Assembly: GCA_003139975.1 (NCBI GenBank)
Contig: PLHN01000473.1
Span: forward strand, 277 to 17,377
Source of the DNA: Acidobacteriaceae bacterium
GTDB taxonomy: Bacteria; Acidobacteriota; Terriglobia; Terriglobales; Acidobacteriaceae
Length of the DNA stretch: 17,101 nucleotides
Reading direction: 5' to 3'
Below are positions 6,729-13,575 of the stretch, piece after piece. The stretch's first letter is position 1. Every line of letters starts with the position of its first letter. Under the pieces are notes generated by a model. The model worked only from the letters and a program-made list of their open reading frames with translations. It had not been told where the DNA came from and searched no databases. A program made the translations under genes and the position numbers.

Positions 6729-7239
6729 TGTTCTCTATCTCGAAATGTTCGACGGCGACAACCCCGCCCCACTCCCCGAAGAGATTGCTCCGCCGATCTC
6801 TCCGCTGCTCGAATTCGAGGCGGCCTCCGGTGTCGGAGATCAGCTCTGCCGTGAGCTGCTTCAGGACGATTTCATCCGCGGCGTAATCGGCAGTTTGCCA
6901 GCGATGCCAGCGCCAACCGATCCGCGGGTCAAACCCTATTCCTACCAGCAGAGCCCGCTGCCCGCTGTCGAGACAGAGGATGAAGACGGCGAAGGGCTTG
7001 AGACATGTTTCTGCAAATGTCAGAGCTGCATCGCGAAGGACTGCCGGAACTGTTCGGGGAATCCGAAATGTGAGATGAGTGTGACGCTAGGGCCTGTTGT
7101 GATTCACGCGGCCTATATCGGCGGTTTGCTGGCAGCGACGAAAGCACGTCTGGGAGCCTTTGCGAAGGCGATTGACCCGGCACTTTGGAAAGGCTTGCAG
7201 AAAGCAATGTGCGCGTATATTGCTCGGGAAGTGGCCTAG
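6718..7239 (+). CDS. Protein with seven-cysteine cluster (173 aa), unknown
   Basis: The N-terminal half is acidic and Pro-rich (about 12-95). Then seven Cys occur in 22 residues (97, 99, 101, 104, 109, 112, 118: CFCKCQSC, DCRNC, PKC), as expected for a metal-binding knuckle. A helical C-terminal domain follows (125-173), including a hydrophobic stretch VVIHAAYIGGLLAA at 127-140. AGGAG precedes the ATG by 7 nt. Dense Cys motifs of this general type occur in some phage proteins, but I cannot name a family. It is the last gene of the cassette; a hairpin region follows. Confidence 0.75.
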   Translation: MPRDVLYLEMFDGDNPAPLPEEIAPPISPLLEFEAASGVGDQLCRELLQDDFIRGVIGSLPAMPAPTDPRVKPYSYQQSPLPAVETEDEDGEGLETCFCKCQSCIAKDCRNCSGNPKCEMSVTLGPVVIHAAYIGGLLAATKARLGAFAKAIDPALWKGLQKAMCAYIAREVA

Positions 7240-7338
7240 GATGACCTAGGAGCGATTCTTGATCTCCGCCCGAAGGTTGATGCCGTCTTACAATCCTTCT
7301 ACGGCATCGGCGGGCGTCGGGCGGACTACCGGGAGATT
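7235..7338. other. Nested inverted repeats between convergent genes
   Basis: The palindrome CCTAGG occurs twice, at 7235-7240 and 7245-7250. Then TCCGCCCGA (7265-7273) pairs with TCGGGCGGA (7317-7325), enclosing GATGCCGT (7279-7286) and ACGGCATC (7301-7308). Both stems are perfect. ATCTCC/GGAGAT adds an outer arm. It lies between the rightward cassette end and the leftward serine recombinase end, so it could be a bidirectional terminator (though it lacks a long T run), a structured RNA or a recombination site. Confidence 0.55.
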
Positions 7339-7393
7339 TTGAGACAGCGGGTTCACTCCATCCCCGTCCGGCTCGTCTCCCGGTTTCCATTCT

Positions 7394-7975
7394 CTAGGCA
7401 TGTTCGAGGGCAGCCCGCAAGGTGTTGACGCTGATCCCGAGCTTGGCCGCGGTTGGCCTCAACCCACCCTGCTTTAGCAACTGCCGCGCCTTTGCCACGT
7501 CAACCTTGACCGGACGGCGGCCTAGAATCGCGCCACCTTTCACAGCGCGCGCCAGACCTGCCCGCGTTCTCTCGGAGATTGTGATTCGCTCTTGCTTGGC
7601 GACGGCTGCAAGGACAGAGAGCACGATGCTAGTCACCATCTCGTTGCCCGTGTCCAAGAATTGTTGCGTGTAGCTCCTCCAGCCAATCCCCCATTGCTTG
7701 AGCTGTTCGAGGTAAGAGATTGTCTTAACAATGCCTTCCCTCGAAAGACGGTCTAGTGCCCAAAACAGCAATAAGTCGAATTTCTTCTGTGATGCGTCCT
7801 GCATCATGCGCTGAAACTCCGGGCGCTCTTTCTTCCCAGAGCCGGACACCCGATCAATGTATTCCACCTCCAATGTCCAACCTTCCTGTGCCGCAATGAA
7901 CTTCCTCAGCTCAAGTAGTTGATTCAATTCATCTTGCCGTTTCGTGCTTACCCGTCCATAGATCGCAATTCGCAT
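7394..7975 (-). CDS. Small serine recombinase (resolvase/invertase family)
   Basis: This 193-residue recombinase has an N-terminal resolvase domain with R8 and nucleophile S10 (YGRVST), and D75/R76/R79 in ALDRLSR. The long E helix spans about 112-140 (SVLAAVAKQER, SERTRAGLARA). A Hin-like linker GRRP (152-155) leads to a C-terminal HTH of about 40 residues (TAAKLGISVNTLRAAL). Length and architecture match small resolvases/invertases. The ATG at 7975 has GAGG about 9 nt upstream. It may resolve element multimers, invert a segment or be a relic of a second mobile element. Its site could be the upstream repeat region. Confidence 0.93.
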   Translation of the reverse strand: MRIAIYGRVSTKRQDELNQLLELRKFIAAQEGWTLEVEYIDRVSGSGKKERPEFQRMMQDASQKKFDLLLFWALDRLSREGIVKTISYLEQLKQWGIGWRSYTQQFLDTGNEMVTSIVLSVLAAVAKQERITISERTRAGLARAVKGGAILGRRPVKVDVAKARQLLKQGGLRPTAAKLGISVNTLRAALEHA

Positions 7976-8334
7976 GATGATGCCTCGCTTTCGACTGCAA
8001 CGAGTGTAGCAGTAAACGAACGATTGTCAACACGTTAGTTCTTGGTGTGTAAGTCAATGAAACTACTGGCAGGGTTGTGGCGACGTTTGTTGATACAGTT
8101 AAGTTATCCACAGGTGATTTAGTACATCGCCGCGTGGATAGCGGTTGTCGCGATGTTGTGGCGATTCCAGCCTAATAGGTCGTATAACCAAAAAAGCGGG
8201 CCAGAATGCCCAACACCGTCCCGAGCTTGTAACTATGGAAACTCATTTGCCAAAGGTTGCCGAAATGACACCTACCCGCGCAATAAGAAGCCCCGCCGAA
8301 TGTCCTGAACAGGGCTGCCCATGGCCGTCTAGGT
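7976..8334. other. 359-bp noncoding region with DnaA box and short repeats
   Basis: No convincing gene is present. The region lies upstream of the serine recombinase and holds a perfect DnaA box TTATCCACA (8104-8112) and a degenerate inverted one CGTGGATAG (8133-8141). GTTGTGGCGA occurs at 8074-8083 and 8155-8164, with a one-mismatch copy at 8144-8153 exactly 11 bp before the latter. TCAACA (8027-8032) is inverted as TGTTGA (8088-8093). It could be a res-type site for the recombinase, its promoter/operator or an origin component. Confidence 0.5.
8104..8112 (+). promoter_or_regulatory. Perfect-consensus DnaA box
   Basis: TTATCCACA matches the high-affinity DnaA box consensus exactly and sits in an A/T-richer stretch. 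A single perfect box of 9 bp can occur by chance, but the opposed near-match at 8133-8141 and the flanking repeats raise its interest. Confidence 0.45.
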
Positions 8335-8847
8335 CTAGCGTAAATCGTGAATTTGGGAAAAGACTTTGGCAAAGTTCTTAGGGTCTACCCAGACTCGGAT
8401 AGTCCGATGATGGTACGGTTTGTAAATCAGATCGAGTTTCCAGATCGAAACCTGCCGATCTACGGGCTGGCGAGCAGGACCGCCGTCGCCGAAATTGAGT
8501 GGGTGGCGTGCGAGCATAGACCATTCGCAACATCCCCAGGTCATATCGAAATCGACGCCATCGATTTGATTCCAAAAGTGCGCGAAATCGAAGTTGTCTT
8601 CCGGCAGTAAGCCGTCGCTGCCAGTGAGCCTGCCCTCGACAATTTGGATTCGTCCGGCACTTTCCAGAGCCAGCGTATAGGCGATGATCGTGCAGTGCGA
8701 CTGGTGGAAACATTCGCGAAAGATTGCGGGACGGCGACGGCTGACCCTTTTCAAAGTGGCTTGGACCATCCGGCGCTGAACGGGCGAGAGGTGGCCCAGA
8801 CAAGGATGCTTAAGCAGGAAGTTCAGCTTGGCTGATCGAGCCGACAA
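8335..8847 (-). CDS. Unknown cargo protein with possible Cys-His-Asp site
   Basis: From the TTG at 8847 the product is 170 residues. That start is favoured over the longer GTG ORF (8889) because GGAGGT lies 7 nt upstream of it. The core contains C46/C52 (ECFHQSHC), then H90 (AHFWNQIDG) and D101 (VDFDMTW). The spacing and the HFWN.IDG...D.T block resemble small proteins with a transglutaminase/papain-like fold (YunG-like), in which a Cys, a His and an Asp/Asn line up. That similarity is by eye and unproven. Its neighbours are unknown cargo genes, and no operon partner is obvious. Confidence 0.65.
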   Translation of the reverse strand: MSARSAKLNFLLKHPCLGHLSPVQRRMVQATLKRVSRRRPAIFRECFHQSHCTIIAYTLALESAGRIQIVEGRLTGSDGLLPEDNFDFAHFWNQIDGVDFDMTWGCCEWSMLARHPLNFGDGGPARQPVDRQVSIWKLDLIYKPYHHRTIRVWVDPKNFAKVFSQIHDLR

Positions 8848-9109
8848 GGGACTTACCTCCGTTGCAGGCAGGCCCAGTCCCCAGGGCACACGAATGCCCC
8901 GCGGGAGCCGTACTTCTTATCGAAACTTTCTAAGTGTCGGAACCTGCCCGAATCAGCCGCCTATCTCACGTCGCCGTGTTGCGCGTCGGAGCGAGCGGCA
9001 TGGGGCAAGCCTTTCTGCTCGCAGGGAGCGAGCGGGTGGGAAAGTGGAGCGCCGATAAAGCTATCGCGCACGGGTTGGGAAAGTCAAGAGGCTAGTTGGT
9101 GGGGCTTTT
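8848..9109. other. Noncoding stretch, nothing recognised
   Basis: The 262 bases between two leftward genes hold no convincing ORF. The only structure noted is a 6-bp hairpin GCTCGC/GCGAGC at 9017-9033 with a 5-nt loop and no T run. Confidence 0.4.
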
Positions 9110-9337
9110 CTATTCAAATCTCTTTACAGCAAAGTGATCTTGCTCGAATTCCCAATCACGCTTAAATGTCAAAGATGCGATTTTGTCCCTTAGTTCCATC
9201 CACTCACAATGTTCCGCCCCTGATTGTCGAGTGGAATGTTGCACGACGTGCTTCTCTAGGTCCTGCTTGCGTTCGATTGCTCGCTGTAGTTCTTTTCCAG
9301 TTTCTTCCCAACCCATGTCATGTAATTCTCTATCCAC
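9110..9337 (-). CDS. Small charged helical protein (75 aa), unknown
   Basis: The composition looks like a genuine soluble protein: highly charged, amphipathic helices at about 8-35 (EETGKELQRAIERKQDLEKH) and 46-75. The GTG at 9337 has GGGGAGA almost touching it; an ATG at codon 8 (9316) is the alternative start. The family is not recognised. It lies in the same orientation as the genes on both sides. A role as coiled-coil partner or regulator is possible but unsupported. Confidence 0.5.
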   Translation of the reverse strand: MDRELHDMGWEETGKELQRAIERKQDLEKHVVQHSTRQSGAEHCEWMELRDKIASLTFKRDWEFEQDHFAVKRFE

Positions 9338-9361
9338 TCTCCCCGTCAGTGCAAGTCGAGG

Positions 9362-9661
9362 TCAGCCACCCCCGCGAGTCTTTAAGCGCGTCGTTGCTTT
9401 GCGTCCTTCGCGAATGGGATAACTATTTGTGAATGGTTGGCGTACGTCTCCCAGCTCGGAAAGTAGTCTCCATTTGCTTCGTTGCCCCACACCGTCCAGT
9501 TCTCGCGGGTTCCGCGAGCAAAGCCAGCCATATCCAGCGCGGACTTGAGCTGTGGCCCAATCGTTCGCCGGACCCATGACGATGTGCCACGGTACCCACA
9601 CGCAGCAATAGAGCACGGCCAAGCAATAGAGGATTATGGCAATTCGCTGCGCTCAGTTCAT
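9362..9661 (-). pseudogene. Small membrane protein gene with TGA at codon 3
   Basis: Reading back from 9661, ATG AAC is followed by TGA, then an open frame to the stop at 9362. That frame encodes a transmembrane helix (RIAIILYCLAVLYCCVWVPW) and a soluble tail with GYGWLCSRNP. The ATG overlaps the stop of the preceding 56-aa gene as ATGA, the coupled-start arrangement expected for an intact gene. The simplest reading is a CGA-to-TGA nonsense change near the start. A TTG at 9622 could restart translation but would lose half the membrane helix. An assembly error or recoding is possible. Confidence 0.5.
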
Positions 9662-9828
9662 TGTTTTGGCTTTCCTCGATTCAGCAGCCAGCCCACCGCA
9701 GGTATCAGCACGACAACGTATACGGCTTTCCAAAAGATTGGGCCTAGCGCTCGGGCCATTAGATACAGCGTGACGCAGAAGGCGACAACGTAAAGCACGA
9801 TACCGAAGGTTTTGAGCGCTCGTTTCAT
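9658..9828 (-). CDS. Two-helix small membrane protein (56 aa)
   Basis: ATG at 9828 to TGA at 9658. The protein starts MKRALKTFG and then has two hydrophobic segments (IVLYVVAFCVTLYLMA and KAVYVVVLIPAVGWLL) with a short basic tail (NRGKPKQ). It begins 9 nt after the stop of the 284-aa gene and overlaps the next ATG, so it is the middle gene of a three-gene membrane operon. Function unknown. The clean membrane topology and the packing support reality despite its small size. Confidence 0.65.
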   Translation of the reverse strand: MKRALKTFGIVLYVVAFCVTLYLMARALGPIFWKAVYVVVLIPAVGWLLNRGKPKQ

Positions 9829-9837
9829 TTTGGTACC

Positions 9838-10692
9838 CTAGTCCTCCTGCACGGTACCCTGTCCATTCTTGCGCCTCTCCCTAAGATGTTCGACCGACTC
9901 GGACCACTGCGACGAATGTTCTGGGCACGTCGCCTGCAACTCGGATTTCATCACCAACTCCCGCTCCAGAGCGTCATCGAAGTTGTCTAGACTCTCTGTA
10001 ACCATGCCCCCGCCGAAGTGCCCACACTTTGGACAATTCACAGGCCAGATGTCTTCAATGCCTCTCAGGACTTTCAGTACCTCCGAGTTCGTAGCGATAA
10101 ATATGGTAAAAGCTCTGACGGCGCTGTGACCCGATTCGTGTTGTGACTCGTAACGAAGCTGAACGTCGAACGTCGAAAGGAGCGGGATGTTGCTCCACAA
10201 TTTATCTGGAAGGGAGAAGGTACGTCTTGATCCCGATCCAACTATGCGGCGCTCATTCTTGACTATTTTCTCGCCATTCTTCAGTCGCACCCGAAGCTCT
10301 GAAATCAAGAAGTCGATCCTCCCAATATTGGCGACCCAGACCTGTGCTCGACCACGATAGCGCCTAACCCCGAACCGAAGCACGACGCGGTTTTGCTGTT
10401 CCCACTGGGCTTGCTGCAAAGAGAAGCTTTTCTGATTGATCCTGACGTACTCCCAAGTGACACCAACAAGAATGGCAGAAGCGATGAAGCTGAAGAGAGC
10501 ACCAATTGTTTGGGCCTTCGCTGGATCGCTCCAGTAATGCTGGAGGAAGGCAAGTGCGAGAATCACCAACGCCAGCACAACGAGCGTCGGTACGTGCTTA
10601 TCCAGGAATGCTCGCACCTTCTTCACGCAACTTTTTACCTTTGCGTGAGTGTACCTCAAACAAAGAGCATCGGAAAACGAGCAGGCGAGCAT
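9838..10692 (-). CDS. Membrane protein with two TM helices and Cys pair (284 aa)
   Basis: Two hydrophobic helices lie at about 34-51 (VPTLVVLALVILALAFL) and 61-79, followed by a helical linker (85-100), a beta-rich domain (100-200) and a C-terminal part with CPKCGH (220-225) and C256 that could bind zinc. The ATG at 10692 lacks a Shine-Dalgarno; GTG at 10626 (residue 23, just before the first helix) is a plausible true start with AAAGG upstream. It heads a leftward three-gene operon and is divergent from the 616-aa gene. The family is not recognised. Confidence 0.75.
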   Translation of the reverse strand: MLACSFSDALCLRYTHAKVKSCVKKVRAFLDKHVPTLVVLALVILALAFLQHYWSDPAKAQTIGALFSFIASAILVGVTWEYVRINQKSFSLQQAQWEQQNRVVLRFGVRRYRGRAQVWVANIGRIDFLISELRVRLKNGEKIVKNERRIVGSGSRRTFSLPDKLWSNIPLLSTFDVQLRYESQHESGHSAVRAFTIFIATNSEVLKVLRGIEDIWPVNCPKCGHFGGGMVTESLDNFDDALERELVMKSELQATCPEHSSQWSESVEHLRERRKNGQGTVQED

Positions 10693-10817
10693 GTTGCGGC
10701 ATCACCGCACATCAAGGTGTGACCCTTTTCACTGACCGGACGCGCGCATTCATGGCACTTTAGAACCGCCCCTTTGTCGGCTCGAAATCGCTTTGACGCG
10801 AATTGGTGTCAGGAAGC
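10693..10817. promoter_or_regulatory. Divergent promoter region between two membrane-protein genes
   Basis: The 125-bp gap separates divergently oriented genes and must hold both promoters unless transcription starts further out. I could not identify convincing -35/-10 pairs, and no repeats stand out. Confidence 0.3.
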
Positions 10818-12668
10818 ATGAAAACAGCCGCATATCTCACGCTAGCCCTCGCGATGATCCTCGCGATATGGGCTCTCTCAGATTACGCCAATAACGAGCG
10901 TAGCCGCGAGCGCCACGTGGCAGCAGCGTTTGGAAACCTTTTTGAGAATAGTGGCCGCGATATGGCGCGTATTAATCGCGACGAGGACCTTGAAACTCAA
11001 GACGGCTTGATTGGAGTAGCGGCATTCGCTGTTCTGATTGGTTCAGTAGTCATGTTCTCCCAGGCCAGAAAGAACAAGGGGAGAGACGGAGGCGTTACCC
11101 AAGGGTCAGGCTCGGCTAAGCTGGCTTCGGAGGCGCGCGACTTTAGGCCGGACGCCCTGGCAAAAAAGTGTCCTGACTGCGCAGAAACCATCAAAATGGA
11201 AGCACTCGTATGTCACTTCTGTGACCACAGATTTCAGCCCGCCGAAGTAGAGGCTGCGATCCAACATGCGAAGGCAGCATGGGAGGGGAAATTAACAAGA
11301 GAGTATGAAAACTTGTCTCGGAATCTTTGCCCAAACTGCGGTGCCTACAACGCATGGTCGGACTTGCAGAACTACCTTCGTAAGTGCGCGGGTTGTAAAG
11401 CGGAATATTATGCAATTCCGGGAAGACCGTACGGATCGCCCCGCGCAGCCGTACCCTCGTCAGGCGGAGTGGCTCCATGTTCTCCGTCGCGTGAAACAAA
11501 GGACGCTCCCACTGTACGGTGGGTTCGCCCCAAGTCCGTTATCGTGACTGTATTATTCGTTGGCGGCATCTTCCTTTGGATAGCCTCGACGGTGCCGAGA
11601 GGGAAAGTGGAGCCGACTTTCAAGGTCACTGCAGAATACTGCAAGAACTTTCCTTTCGACGAGAAGTGCCCCAGCCACGACCAATATAAAAGTCCGAGTC
11701 TTGCACACCAACCAGATGAACTACGAGCGGATGAACATCAGAGCGGAGGAACACAAGAAGCGATTGACCCAGCCGCGGCTTACTGCAAAACACATCCAGA
11801 TGCCGGGTATGGTGTACCTGGAGCCCCCAACTTTGTCGACTGTTCAAAACCCAAACTTGAGGAAGCAGCAGAGAATCAAGCGAAAGAAACAACGCAGCCG
11901 CAGCAGAGTCCGCAGGCGCTCCGTCTAGCGATGGTTAGCGGCAAAAATGCCGAGTTCCAAAAACCGGGCCACCCCCCCGGATATGCGGAGATTGTGGGGG
12001 ATGCGTTTGTAATTCACCAAAAAGCGATTGCCGCGGATAGTTTCCCAGGATTCTTCTCCAGCCCGCAATTCCAACAAATTATTCCGGCAATGAAGCAGGC
12101 TGGGATTGCTACTCTAACCTACACGAACGATGCCAACTTGACTTTCGTGTATGACGTAAGCGCAGGGCAAGTCGTAGCTCCGAGTCTAGCGCACCAACAA
12201 GACCAACGACACGCGAACGGGGATACCACGTTGGATTGTTTGCAAATGGGACCCCAGCAGGCTGAGCGTGATTTTGAGTATACCTACGTCGCTGGGACGC
12301 TCAAGAACACCTGTGGTACAGGTTTCAGTGGCGTCGAAGTTAATTTTGAGCTCATTGACGATGACGGGAACCGAGTCGGTACTGCGCACGCTTTTCTACA
12401 GAACATGAAGGATGGAGAGACTTGGAAGTTTCGGGCTGCAGGCACACCATCAGCCGGACACCTCAAATTTGGGGGAGTACAGGCGTATGGAGATAGTCGT
12501 CAATTACCTATGCCGCCTAAAGCGATTGGGGACATGGAACGAGCCACGGCTTACTGCAAAACACACCCGAGTTGTGAGGCAGATGCTCAGCAATCGAAAT
12601 CAGCAGTTACCTGTGAGAGTAGAGGCTTTTTTTGGGTGGACGGCGCTTGCCAAGCAAAGCCGAAGTAA
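10818..12668 (+). CDS. Membrane protein with two zinc ribbons and FxLYD-like domain (616 aa)
   Basis: Topology by eye: TM helices at about 6-20, 63-81 and 240-257. Between the second and third are two zinc ribbons: C118/C121/C132/C135 (KKCPDCAETIK...CHFC, like UPF0547) and C171/C174/C190/C193. After the third helix comes a presumably exported region with AAAYCKTHP (319-327), ATAYCKTHP (576-584) and a related AEYCKNFP (272-279), plus two PSLAHQ.D blocks (293-300, 455-462). An FxLYD-like beta domain lies at about 470-550 (YVAGTLKN...FELIDDDGN). The ATG at 10818 precedes the first helix; AGGA is close (3 nt). A sensor or envelope role is conceivable; function unknown. Confidence 0.82.
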   Translation: MKTAAYLTLALAMILAIWALSDYANNERSRERHVAAAFGNLFENSGRDMARINRDEDLETQDGLIGVAAFAVLIGSVVMFSQARKNKGRDGGVTQGSGSAKLASEARDFRPDALAKKCPDCAETIKMEALVCHFCDHRFQPAEVEAAIQHAKAAWEGKLTREYENLSRNLCPNCGAYNAWSDLQNYLRKCAGCKAEYYAIPGRPYGSPRAAVPSSGGVAPCSPSRETKDAPTVRWVRPKSVIVTVLFVGGIFLWIASTVPRGKVEPTFKVTAEYCKNFPFDEKCPSHDQYKSPSLAHQPDELRADEHQSGGTQEAIDPAAAYCKTHPDAGYGVPGAPNFVDCSKPKLEEAAENQAKETTQPQQSPQALRLAMVSGKNAEFQKPGHPPGYAEIVGDAFVIHQKAIAADSFPGFFSSPQFQQIIPAMKQAGIATLTYTNDANLTFVYDVSAGQVVAPSLAHQQDQRHANGDTTLDCLQMGPQQAERDFEYTYVAGTLKNTCGTGFSGVEVNFELIDDDGNRVGTAHAFLQNMKDGETWKFRAAGTPSAGHLKFGGVQAYGDSRQLPMPPKAIGDMERATAYCKTHPSCEADAQQSKSAVTCESRGFFWVDGACQAKPK

Positions 12669-12724
12669 GTGGTGCCCGGCGGGATCGTTCTTTGCCAATT
12701 TCCCCATTGGACGAAAAAACAGTC

Positions 12725-13042
12725 CTACGCCGTTCCCGCGTTTCTGGGTGGAGTCGTGCCTAGATTCAGCGCGTTCAGCTTGGCCATGTACGTCGCGGTC
12801 GCGGATAGGCCGGTCGCCTGTTCGCTCACCGGTGGCTGTGGTTTGCTCTGCGTATCGACCTCGCACGGTGTCGCCGCGCCGAACGGATAGAACGTGAAAT
12901 ATGGACCGGAGCTATTCTCCGGTACAGATTCGGCGGCTTCGTAATAATTCGTATTGTCGTTCGTCTCCGCTCCGAGTCCGTTCGACGGCTGCCCGTACAG
13001 CGTCGAATACAAAATGCCCTGAACGCAAATCTGATCTGCCAT
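12725..13042 (-). CDS. Probable phage morphogenesis remnant protein (105 aa)
   Basis: This 105-residue protein has an Asn/Thr/Tyr-rich N-terminal half and a C-terminal segment ending in TYMAKLNALNLGTTPP. It starts 2 bp after the stop of the gp10-like gene, in the same operon. In HK97-like phages the gene after gp10 is usually a tail completion/terminator or tail tube protein, but I do not recognise this sequence as either. Annotation as phage-derived rests on position. Confidence 0.6.
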   Translation of the reverse strand: MADQICVQGILYSTLYGQPSNGLGAETNDNTNYYEAAESVPENSSGPYFTFYPFGAATPCEVDTQSKPQPPVSEQATGLSATATYMAKLNALNLGTTPPRNAGTA

Positions 13043-13044
13043 GT

Positions 13045-13575
13045 TTAGTTCCCAAAATCGTCGATCCCGCCCATAACGGCATCGTGCACGGCATCACGAA
13101 ACTCGGACGCCATCGCCTCGACCGGATCACCGAAATAATTTCTCGCGCGCAAACCAGGATGCTGGACCGATGCGCTAAACATCTTCTCCCCCGTCGCCAT
13201 TTCGTACATCAGTGCGCGTTTGTCACGGGCGGAGATCACGTGCGCAATAGCGCCAAGTTCAAGCGGAACGGCGTGAGCGATATCCTTTCCCATCGAAAGC
13301 GTCCCGTGAACCGTCCCATCGGCTTCAGTTTCGCTGACAGGCTCCTCCAAACTGCCGGCCAGCGCGCCACTTCTTACGTTCACTTTTCCACCCTGCAAAT
13401 TATCCGCAATGCGCTCGCGGAGTTTTTCAAACGGGGAATGAAGCCCAGCGGCAACCCTTGACGTAATCCGCTCCTTGAGTCGCTCAAGGCGTGAATCAAG
13501 CAGGCCAAGGACTTCATCCGGGCCTTCGGCGGAGTCATAGCTGACTTTGAAATCAATGTCGGGGAAATCGCTCAT
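13045..13575 (-). CDS. HK97 gp10-like phage tail completion protein
   Basis: The 176-residue protein has the hallmarks of the HK97-gp10/minor tail family: an N-terminal helix, VRSGALAGSL (67-76), HAVPLELGA (101-109) matching the usual [YH]A..LE.G block, and HPGLRARNYF then DP.EAM near the C-terminus (139-155). In phages this protein joins head to tail. Length is typical, so it seems intact. GGAG lies 7 nt before the ATG at 13575. No capsid, portal or terminase genes are visible nearby, so it is an isolated fragment of a phage structural module at the element's right end. Confidence 0.82.
   Translation of the reverse strand: MSDFPDIDFKVSYDSAEGPDEVLGLLDSRLERLKERITSRVAAGLHSPFEKLRERIADNLQGGKVNVRSGALAGSLEEPVSETEADGTVHGTLSMGKDIAHAVPLELGAIAHVISARDKRALMYEMATGEKMFSASVQHPGLRARNYFGDPVEAMASEFRDAVHDAVMGGIDDFGN

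Noticed and set aside
8172..8372. Reverse ORF of 66 aa
   Set aside because: It overlaps the end of the 170-aa gene, has no ribosome site and a random-looking composition.
8848..8889. GTG-started extension of the 170-aa gene
   Set aside because: GGAGGT lies inside it and points to the TTG at 8847.
9482..9793. Rightward ORF of 103 aa
   Set aside because: It is antisense to the small membrane-protein genes, with shadow composition.
7394..12668. Insertion sequence or transposon around the serine recombinase
   Set aside because: No terminal inverted repeats, target duplications or transposase partner were seen.
12684..12720. CCAAT/ATTGG hairpin as terminator between convergent genes
   Set aside because: The stem is only 5 bp and no T run follows on either strand.
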